Source: Silene noctiflora
Lineage: Eukaryota > Streptophyta > Magnoliopsida > Caryophyllales > Caryophyllaceae
NCBI GenBank assembly: GCA_009801015.1
Contig: VHZZ01000002.1
Location: 786,178-838,773, forward strand
Direction of reading: 5' to 3'
DNA length: 52,596 nt
Shown: positions 22,092-31,465 of the stretch, piece by piece
Numbering within the stretch: the first letter of the stretch is position 1
How the letters are laid out: each line of letters opens with the position of its first letter
The notes under the pieces: generated by a model
The model's input: only the letters and a program-made list of their open reading frames with translations
Databases searched by the model: none
Told to the model about the DNA's origin: nothing
Program-made: the position numbers and the translations under genes

Positions 22092-22627
22092 CTAACCGCC
22101 ACCAGGAGGCGGTGGCGGTTGAGACGATGTTGAATCAATTGAAAGTGGAGGCGGAGGCGGGCCAACCCGCCTCCGCTTCTTTTTTTCATAACTAACACCT
22201 CTAGCCTTAGACTGAGAATCCCTAACCTCCCTTAAATAAAGCCTAACAGCCCTAGCCCCAAACGGGTTCAATTCGGGTCGTCCCCCGTTTTCCTCAAAAG
22301 CTGCCCTTAGCCTTCCGATCAGAGCGTCGAGGGATCCCCACGCTTGTCGGAGCGGACAAGGGCATGGAGCGGGCGGGTTTGGGTGCCCGTAGAAGGGACA
22401 TACTTGGGTATGTACCTTAGTTTTTCCAAATTGGTCCAAATAACGTAAGAACTCTAATACGTGTGCTCCGCTACAACGGTTAAGCGTTAATGGCGGCCTG
22501 TGGTTTCGGAGATATTGTCCGAAAGTATTCCAATCTCTTCTCTTTTGGTTCTCATATCGACTACTGCTATTACTATTACTATTACTATTAGTATTATTCG
22601 GAGTAGAATTAATAAGATTAATATTAA

Positions 22628-22658
<31 letters not shown>

Positions 22659-22715
22659 TGTGATAGAAGATGAAGGAGAAGAAGAAGAATTATTACTAGT
22701 TTGGTGAGAATCCAT
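22092..22715 (-). CDS. LSH3/LSH4-like: ALOG-domain transcriptional regulator, LSH3/LSH4-like, copy 2
   Basis: A single-exon gene of 207 residues, paralogous to the gene at 5926-6531. The leader (1-50) is rich in S and N, with an asparagine run encoded by an ATT/AAT microsatellite. The ALOG domain spans about 51-178 with zinc-ribbon residues H102, C106, C118 and C120. The nuclear localisation signal YEKKKRRR is at 176-183, followed by a proline-rich tail (PPPPP at 186-190, PPPPP near 200) ending in GGG. Over ~133 residues of ALOG plus NLS the two copies differ at about five positions, mostly conservative (K/R, S/T, I/V), so the domain is under strong constraint while both tails have diverged. 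The expected role is a nuclear transcriptional regulator of organ boundary and meristem development, from family knowledge. A TATA-like region lies about 180-195 bp upstream of the ATG. Confidence 0.94.
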
Positions 22716-22890
22716 GATTAATTTTGTTGCTTTATTTGTTTGTTTTTTTTTGTATATATGGCTAGGGTTATATTGTGATAAAGCTTGTGAATAATATTGA
22801 AGAAAAGGGAGAAGAATAGTGAAATAATAAGACTAGTAATAGTAGTAAGAAGTGACAAGTGAGTGAGTTATTTTGGGAGAATTGATCAAG

Positions 22891-22910
22891 TTATATATGG
22901 TATATTTATG
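22891..22910 (-). promoter_or_regulatory. TATA-like region of LSH copy 2
   Basis: Minus strand contains ataaatata and catatataa in succession, about 180-195 bp upstream of the ATG. Either could act as the TATA box. Inferred from position and sequence. Confidence 0.4.
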
Positions 22911-23121
22911 GAGGAACTTGTTGGGTGTTAATAATGGAGATGGTTTGTACATATGATATGTCTTGCTAATTTTTGGGTATTAATGGTACGGATCCTGTTT
23001 AAGACGGTTTTAAGTTAAGACTTTGTATAAATTTCTTTTATTTTCGACGTTATTTGAATTTGTTGTGAGTGTCATCTTAATTTATGACGGTTTTAAGTAA
23101 GAATTTGTGTTTAGTCATATG

Positions 23122-23225
23122 TTAACCGAACTGAACTGAACTGAACTAAGAGTTAATTTGTGAAGAGATAAACTTAACTGAAATGAATGAAGCTGAGCTG
23201 AATTGAAATGAACTGAAATTATGTA
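23122..23225. repeat. gaactgaa-rich element upstream of LSH copy 2
   Basis: Contains accgaactgaactgaactga followed by tttgtgaagagata and tgaatgaagctgagctgaa, matching the element at 9021-9165. Probably a MITE fragment. It lies about 0.4 kb upstream of the LSH ATG. Confidence 0.5.
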
Positions 23226-23254
23226 AAAAAAACGGTTGCCTATATATATATATA

Positions 23255-23772
23255 CTCCCTCCGATCCAGACCAAAGGTAACATTGACTTTTTGACACTAT
23301 TTATGACTGTAGAGAATATTTGATATTATTTGTAATATATAAAAGTCATCTGAGATCTTGTTTGATTTATCGCAATGAATGCTATAAGAATATCAAATTT
23401 TTATAATTTTTAATAATCTGTAACTAAAGATATCCACGTTGCAAACAGGGGCGGACCCACCTAGTAGCAAGGGGTGGCGTCCGCTACCCCAAACTTAAAA
23501 AAATCGGTTAAGTGTACGAATTTTTGCTACCCTAAATATTTCTAAATAGTAGATAAGTATATATATGNCCATCATAAAAGCAAGAAACATCAAGTGGTTT
23601 AGTGGTAAAGGCTTTGGTTTCTACCTATGGGTCCCAAGTTCAATTCCCATAATAAGCATATTCATTATTTTTGCTACCCCAAATTTTACATTCTGGGTCC
23701 GCCCCTGGTTGCAAAATGCGTCTCGACAAGTGTGATAAAGTCAATGTTACCTTTGGTGTGGATCGGAGGGAG
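23255..23772. mobile_element. Stowaway MITE carrying a nested hAT MITE
   Basis: Terminal inverted repeats of about 45 bp start ctccctccgatcca and end tggatcggagggag, with TA on both sides (23253-23254 and 23773-23774), as expected for Stowaway (Tc1/mariner). The element is split by the hAT MITE at 23446-23707; without it and one TSD copy it would be about 248 bp. Confidence 0.85.
23446..23707. mobile_element. hAT MITE with tRNA-like A and B boxes
   Basis: A 262-bp element with ends caggggcggaccca and tgggtccgcccctg and a perfect 8-bp TSD, gttgcaaa, at 23438-23445 and 23708-23715. This is diagnostic of hAT. Inside lies tggtttagtggtaaaggc, an A-box match, followed about 30 bp later by aagttcaattccc, close to a B box; together they resemble a tRNA-type polymerase III promoter. 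One undetermined base is at 23568. Non-coding. Confidence 0.85.
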
Positions 23773-24504
23773 TATATATTATCAGTTTTACATACAAATG
23801 ATTCGATGTTCAAAACATTAGTACATAATATAAATTTTTTAGTTTTATTGAACTGTTTATGAAATATGAACTAAAGTTTACATGTCGTGCATACAGATGT
23901 TGAGCTATGTACCGAAAAAAATGTTGAGCTTAAAAAATTACATATGTAATTTAGAAATAATAATATACACTCCGTATATATCAGCTTAGTTGGATTTCTC
24001 ACACAAATATTGAACTCGAAAAATTACAATGTAACTTAGAATTAATTCATATAAACTGGGTTAGGTTTGAGTATCGGATAATCTCTAAGCGTATAATCTA
24101 ATCCTTTTTTCCATGTTCATGTACAGTTGTTACTTTTGAAACATTGGTACCAATGTACTCGGTATAGTACTCGTATTAGTTTGATCAATTAAATTATTTA
24201 GTTAGGCGATATCTTATGATAATTATGTTGAATTTCAAAAGAATACTGTTTATATGATGTCAACGTTTAAAACAAACATGACAACTTTTCACGTCCATCG
24301 TATTATATAGATAAAATTGCATATTTTTGCATGATTTTATACATGTACGTTGATGACACAAAACATTGATATATTATTTGATTATTATTATTTGATAACA
24401 TAAAATGAATATTTTCTCAAACCCTGAAAAAAGGGCAACCTAGCTATGTTTTATTATACACAAAGACTTCCATGAATGGTGTGACAGATGATCAAATCTA
24501 CCGA
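23773..24504. other. Intergenic spacer, no gene seen
   Basis: AT-rich with no bounded repeat or gene. Confidence 0.55.
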
Positions 24505-24745
24505 ACCGAACCCGACCCGACACCCGAACTAAACACCCGAATTTGACCTGACTCGAATTGACCCGGCATGATATAATCCAACCAGAATGTTTATTGTTAC
24601 AAACAGATTACTAATAACAAATAACTTGATAATAGCTAACCCAGAAATGACTCGAAGTGGCCTAAAGTCTAAAGACCTGAAAAGGTCTCACCCGAAATTA
24701 ACCCGAACCCATTAACCCGTTTGCCAGGTCACCCGGTATGTGATA
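24505..24745. repeat. Degenerate acccga-rich tract, left of the satellite array
   Basis: Irregular copies of acccgaa/gacccga (for example cgaacccgacccgacaccc) immediately left of the 311-bp array. The complementary form (gggtcgggtt) occurs right of the array at 30575-30735. Low-complexity, no frame. Confidence 0.55.
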
Positions 24746-24754
24746 TACTACTCT

Positions 24755-27700
24755 TGGCGAAAGTCGAATACTCGTTATTGATTAATATTTGTTATTTTGG
24801 GTTTAAATTGAATAGGTCAACTTTGAAGAGACGCCGGGCACGTGATAGAAAAACCGGAAGAGAAAGAGACACGATCTAACACGACCTTGTTAACGGCTGA
24901 AATTGAAATGTAATAAACGGTTATGCAATAAACCAATCTCAGGTGAAAGTCGGATACTCGTTAAAAATAAATTAACACTTGTTATTTGGTGCTGAAAAGG
25001 CAAATAAGGCAACTCCTGAATCGGCCTCTGACACATGCTAGAAAAATCGGGAGGGAAAAAAATAAGACCTGACACGACTGAAATTAAAGTGTATAATACA
25101 TGGTTTTCGGGACCTTATGTTTCCGGAACAAAAATGCCCGTAAATCCGGCAGACGGTTCCTAGGGTCACATACAACGTCCACACAAATTTTGAGGAGTAA
25201 CAGAGAACATTTAGGAGTGTCGGTATGCAATAAACCAATCTCGAGTGAAAGTGGGGTACTAGTTAAAAATTGATTAATACTTATTTTTGGTGCTGAAATC
25301 GAATAACACAACTCTTATAGCTACCGCGAACACGTGTTAGAAAAACCAAGAAAATAGAAACACGACTCGACACGACTTCTCGAACGGCTGAAATTGAAGT
25401 GTTAATACACGATTTTCGGGATTTTTGTGTCTCGGAACAAAAATGCCTATAAATAACACGGACGGTTACTCCGGTTAGATAAAGAGTCCACATAAATTTT
25501 GAGGAGTAACAGAGGACATTTGTGGGTGCGAGTATACAATAAACGAATCTTAGGCGAAAGTTGGATACTTATTAATAGATTAATACTTGCTATTTGGTGC
25601 TGAAATCGAATAAGGCAACTCCTGAAAGGAACTCGGACACGTGCTATAAAAAACAGGAGAGAAAGAAACATGACCAAACACGACCTCCCGAACGACTAAA
25701 TCAGAAGTATTATAAATAGACGGTTTTCGGTATTTCAGGGCCTCAGACCAAAAATGTCTTCAAATAGCACGGACGGTTCCTTGTGTCAGATGAAGCGTCC
25801 ACCCAAAGTCTAAGGAGTAACAATGGACATTTGTAGGTGCCGACGTATAATAGTACAATCTCGAGTGAAAATCAGATACTCGTTAAAAGTTGATTAATAC
25901 TTGTTATTTGGTGCTGAAACGAATAAGACAACTTCTGAAGCGACCTCGGACACGTACAAGAAAAATCGGGAGAGGAAAAAACATGACCTGACACGACCTC
26001 CCGAATTGCTGAAATTGAAGTGTATAATACACAGTTTTCGGGATTCGAGTGTTCCGGAACAAAAATGCCCGTAAATCTTACCGACGGCTCCTTGGGTCAG
26101 ATAAAGCGTCCACAAAATTTTTGAGGGGTAACAGAGGACATTTAGGGGTGCCGCTACGCATTAAACCAATCATGGGCGAATGTCGAGTACTCGTTCAAAA
26201 TGGATTTATAGTTTGTTATTTGGTGCTAAAATCGAATATGTCAACTCCTGAAGCAGCCTCGGACACGTGATAGAAAAATCGGGAGATAAAGAAACATGGC
26301 CCCACACGACCTCTCAAACGACTGAAATTAAAGTGTATAATACACTGTTTTCGGGTTTCTAGAGTCCCGGAACAAAAATGCCCGTAAATCACACGTACGG
26401 TTCATCGAGTCAAATAAAGCGTCCACACAAAGTTTGAGGAGTAACAGAGGATATTTGTGGGTGCCGGTGTACAATAAACCAATCTCGGGTGAAAGTCGAA
26501 ACTCGTTTAAAATTTATTTATACTTGTTATTTGGTGCTGAAATCGTGAAGTAGCCTTGGGCACATGCAAGAAACTCGAGAAAGGAAATAAATATGACCTG
26601 ACACGACCTCCCGAACGGCTGAAATTGTAGTGTATAATACACGGTTTTCGGGATTTGTAGGTCCCGGAATAAAAATGCCTGTAAATCCTACAGACAGTTC
26701 CTCGGCTCAGATAAAACGTCTACACACATTTTGAGGTGTAATAGAGGACATTTGTGGGTGCCGGTATGCAATAAACCATTCTCGGGCGAATGTCAAATAC
26801 TTGTTAAAAATGGATTTATATTTGTTATTTGGTGCTGAAATCGAATAAGTCAACTTCTGAAGCAGCCTTGGACACGTGCTAGAATAACCGGGAGATAAAT
26901 TAACATGACTCCACATGACCTCCGGAACGGCTGAAATTATAGTGTATAATACACAGTTTTCGGGATTCTAGGGTCCCGGAACAAAAATGTCCGTAAATGA
27001 CACGGCCGGTTCCTCGGGTCAGATAAAGCGTCCACACAAAGGTAAAGGAGTAACAGAGGATATTTGTGGGTGCCGGTTACAATAAACTAATCTCGGGCGA
27101 AAATCGGATACTCGTTAAAACTGGATTAATACTTGTTATTTGTACTGAAATTGAACAAGACAACTTCTGAAGCGGCCTTGGGCACGTGCCAGAAAAATCG
27201 AGAGAGGAAAGAAACACGACCGGACACGACCTCCCGAACGGCTGAAATTGAAGTGTATAATACACGGTATTCGGGATTCGAGTGTTCCGGAACAAAAATG
27301 CTTTTAAATCTTACCGACTGCTCCTCGGGTCATATAAAACATCCACAAAAATTTTGAGGGGTAACAGAGAACATTTAGGGGTGCCGCTATGCAATAAACT
27401 AATAAATACGGGAGAATGTCGAATACTCGTTAAAAATGGATTTATACTTTGTTATTTGGTACTGAAATCGAATATGCCAACTCCTGAAGCAGCCTCAGAC
27501 ATGTGATAGAAAAATCGGGAGATAAAGAAACATGACCCCACACGACCTCCCAAACGACTGAAATAAAAGTGTATAATACACGGTTTTCGGGATTCTAGGG
27601 TCACGAACCAAAAATGCCCGTAAATCACACGGACGGTTCCTATGGTCAGATAAAGTGTCCACACAAAGTTTGAGGAGTAACAGAAGACATTTGTCGGTGA

Positions 27701-30035
27701 TAGTGCACAATAAATCAATCTCGGGTGAAAGTCGAAACTCATTAAAAATGGATTTATACTTTTTATTTGGTGCTCAAATCGAATAAGCAACCTTCTGAAG
27801 TAGCATCGGGCACGTGCAAGAAAGTCGAGAAAGGAAGGCAACATGACCTGACACGACCTCCCGGACGACTGAAATTGTAGTGTATAATAAATACACGGTT
27901 TTCGGGATTCGTGGGTCCCGGAACAAAAATGCCTATAAATCCTACAGACAGTTCCTCGGCTCAGATAAAACGTCCACACAAATTTTGAGGTGTAATAGAG
28001 GACATTTGTGGGTGCCGGTATGCAATAAACCATTCTCGGGCGAATGTCAAATACTTGTTAAAAATGGATTTATACTTGTTATTTGGTGCTGAAATCGAAT
28101 AAGTCAACGTCTGAAGCAGCCTCGGACACGTGCTAGAAAAATCGGGAGATAAATTAACATGACCCCACACGACCTCCCGATCGACTGAAATTAAAGTGTA
28201 TAATACACGGTTTTCGGGATTTTAGGGTCCCGACACAAAGATGCCGTAAATCACACGGACGGTTTCTCGGGTCAGATAAAACATCCACACAAAGTTTGAG
28301 GATTAACAGAGTATATTTTTGGGTGCCCATGTACAATAAACCAATCTCGGGTGAAAATCGAAACTCGTTAAAAATCGATTAATACTCGTTTTTTGTGCTG
28401 AAATCGAATTAGGCAACTCCTGAAGCGACCATCGACACATACATGAAAAATCGGGAAAGAAAGAAGCATGACCCGACACGACCTCTCGAACGGCTGAAAT
28501 TAAAGGGTATATAATACACAGTTTTCGGGATTCTAGGGTCCCGGAACAAAAATGTCCGTAAATCACACAGACGGTTTCTCGGGTCAGATAAAGCATCCAC
28601 ACAAAGTTTGAGGAGTAACAGAGGATATTTGTGGTGCCGGTGTACAATAAACTAATCTCGGGTGAAAATCGGATATTCGTTAAAACTGGATTAATTCTTA
28701 TTATTTGGTGCTGAAATTGAATAACACAACTCATGAAGTTGCCTCGGGCACGTGCTAGAAAAATCGGGACATGAAAGATACTTGACCTGACACGACCCCC
28801 CGAACGGGTGAAAGTGAAGTGTATAATACACGGTTTTCGGGATTTGAGGGCCCCGGAACAAAAACTCCCTAAATCCTACAGACGGTTCCTCGTATCAGAT
28901 AAAACGTCGACAAAAATATCGAGGAGTAACAGAGGACATTTAGGGGTGCCAGTATGCAATAAACCAATATCGAGTGAAAGTCGGGTACTAGTTAAAAATG
29001 GATTAATACTTGTTATATGATGCTAAAATCGAATAAGGCAACTCCTATAGGTACCTCGGACAAGTGTTATAATAACCATCATATAAAGAAACATGATCCG
29101 ACACGACCTCGCGAACGGCTGAAATTAAAGTGTACACTGTTTTCGGGATTTCAGAGTCCCGGAACAAAAATGCTTGTAAATAACACGGACGGTTACTCGA
29201 GTCAAATAAAGCGTCCACACAAATTGTGAGGAGTAACAGAGGACATTTGTGGGTGCCGGTTTACAATAAACCAATCTCGGGCGAATGTCGAATACTCGTT
29301 AAAAATAGATTTATACTTGTTATTTGGTGCTGAAATCGAATAAGCCGACTCCTGAATCAGGCTCTGACATGTGTTAGAAAAACCGGGAGATAAAGAAACA
29401 TGACCCCACACGACTTCCCGAACGACTGAAATTAAAGTTTATAATGCATGGTTTTTGGGATTCTAAGGTCCCGGACAAAAAATGCCCGTAAAACACACGG
29501 ATAGTTCCTCTGGTCAAATAAAGCGTCCACACAAATTTTGAGCAGTAACAGGACATTTGTCGGTGATAGTGTACAATAAACCAATCTCGGGTGAAAATCA
29601 AAACTCGTTAAAAATCGATTAATACTCGTTTTTTTGTGCTGAAATCGAATTAAGCAACTCCTAAACCGACCTTCGACACATACATGAAAAATTAGGAAAG
29701 AAAGAAGCATGACCCGACAGGTCCTCTCGAACGGCTGAAATTGAAGTGTATAATACGCGGTTTTCGGGATTCTAGGGTATCGGAACAAAAATGCCCGTAA
29801 ATCACAAGGATGATTCATCGAGTCGGATAAAGCGGCCACTGAAATTTTGAACAGTAACAGAGGACATTTCTAGGGTGCCGGTATGGAATAAATCAATCTC
29901 GGGTGAAAGTTGGTTACTCGTTAAAAATGAATTAATACTTATTATTTTGTACTGAAATCGAATAAGGCAACTCCTGAAACACCCTCATAAATGTTTTAAA
30001 GACGACTTATTAATTGGATACTCGTTAAAAATGGA
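24755..30035. repeat. Satellite-like tandem array of ~311-bp monomers
   Basis: The landmark ggttttcggg (or a one-to-two-base variant) occurs at 25102, 25411, 25722, 26033, 26346, 26643, 26955, 27266, 27582, 27897, 28209, 28520, 28832, 29139, 29450 and 29759. Spacing is 297-316, typically 309-313. Each monomer also has gtgtataatacac (nearly palindromic), ccggaacaaaaatgcccgta, ggagtaacagaggacattt, acaataaaccaatctcggg, cttgttatttggtgctgaaa and gacacgacctcccgaacg, in fixed order. The left end (24755-24910) is a partial monomer joined by deletion to the next; the right end decays at 29985-30035. Sequence variants recur every four monomers, a higher-order repeat of about 1.24-1.25 kb. Minus-strand open frames of 60-193 codons occur, but the monomer length is usually not a multiple of three and the frames break at different places, so coding is unlikely. 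Confidence 0.92.
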
Positions 30036-30311
30036 TACGACCGTTGTATGCTGTGAGTATGTGACGGATAAAAAGTGACCACTTTACGATAAACAGTAAC
30101 CATGTTATGTTAAAATGTAGTGATTTTATAATTTATACTGAAAGTGATCATTTTTAACATAAAGTGGTTGCACCATAAACGACTTTATAGTATAATTCAT
30201 GTACGACATTGTGCTTTTAATTATTCTAGATATCTGACCCGTGTTAAACTTCTTAAAGACGAATTTGTAAATAATAAAGGCAGGAAAAATGAGTTAGCAT
30301 CATCCGGTGAT
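30036..30311. other. Right flank of the array
   Basis: Includes a decayed ggatactcgttaaaaatgga fragment of the monomer and, at about 30050-30195, interior sequence of the small MITE seen at 11148. No gene. Confidence 0.5.
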
Positions 30312-30440
30312 TCCCAATCTCAACGCCACCCTCTCGATTGCAATAGGTGGAGACCCCCATAATAATGGATACATCAAATGCAATAAGTAGAGACCCCAAT
30401 AATAAGGGGTGCATGTAAAAGGGAGACGTAGCGTCTGGGG
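30312..30440. mobile_element. Foldback MITE fragment, relative of 40351-40482
   Basis: Contains cccaatctcaacgccaccct and gcaataagtagagacccc, homologous to the foldback at 40351; the right arm is diverged (aagggagacgtagcgtctgg). Confidence 0.5.
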
Positions 30441-30574
30441 TAAAAAGGTAATCATACCAATTAGCGTGTTTTCAAGTCGGTGTTGACAATGTGTTCTATT
30501 AATAAAGCTTCCATGGCCATAGTCATTATGATTATCTTGTTTTGAAATTTCTTGTATGGTACCCCAGATTAGAA

Positions 30575-30735
30575 GTGGCACATGGGTCAATTGGGTCGGG
30601 TTAACTTACGTCGGGTTATTTCGGTATGTCGTACGTATACGTTTTGTCTCGTGTTGGGTCGGTTCATGTCATTCGGATTCCAGGTCAATTTGGATGTCAA
30701 GTTGCCGGGTCACATTAGGTCGAGTTACTTCGAGT
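30575..30735. repeat. Degenerate tcgggt-rich tract, right of the satellite array
   Basis: Irregular gggtcgggttaact-type motifs, the complement of the tract at 24505-24745. No gene. Confidence 0.5.
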
Positions 30736-31465
30736 CTCGTCAATTTCGATTCAATGATAAAACCACTTTGATTAATACCCCTCAGTTTCAACTAATTTTG
30801 TCAAAGAATAAAAGATAAACAAATGATCGAGAAATAGAGAGTATTTTACAAAATCAATTAGGTATTCTAAATTGTTTTGAAACTACTAAACCCTTTATTT
30901 CGATATTTGTAATACTAATCGCAAAAACTTCAGAGAGATTTACGGACATTCTGGATCACTTTAGATCGGACCATGCGTTAATTCGGAACAATTCAGATGA
31001 ACCAACCAAAAGTATTCCGACATACAACCTAATTCATTTCCCTTCATTTATTCGGAACTTTCTTGTAGAAGCCCTTGGAGGATACAGCATATCGGCCATC
31101 TTGTGACGAATCTAAATTTGAACACCGGTCAAGATAAATAAAAGGCGAACATCAAAGAAAATAGATTCTATACCCACATATACAATTATACACAACATAA
31201 AACAATCCATGTAGGATAATAAACTCGATAATCACTAGTTCGCTACAACACCTAATATTCTAGCCATATCCCTTGCACAAAGCTAGTTATGACATTGAGC
31301 TAACTGAGCATATACATTAACCAAACCGAAAAGACGGAGGACAAAATAATACCTGACGTAGAGAAAAAAAAAAAAAAAGAGGCTACCTTGAGATGTTGAT
31401 CGCATGCATAATCTAGCGTTGAGATTTAATATAAAGGGTAATATAGACTAATTGTAAATTTTATC
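30736..31465. other. Spacer 3' of the PUB3-like gene
   Basis: AT-rich DNA. The right part should include the 3'UTR and polyadenylation region of the U-box gene. No separate gene is recognised. Confidence 0.5.

Noticed and set aside
24890..29839. Many minus- and plus-strand open frames of 60-193 codons across the 311-bp array, with similar peptides repeated
   Set aside because: They repeat because the DNA repeats. Monomer length is mostly not a multiple of three, frames start and stop at different places in different monomers, and no domain is recognisable.
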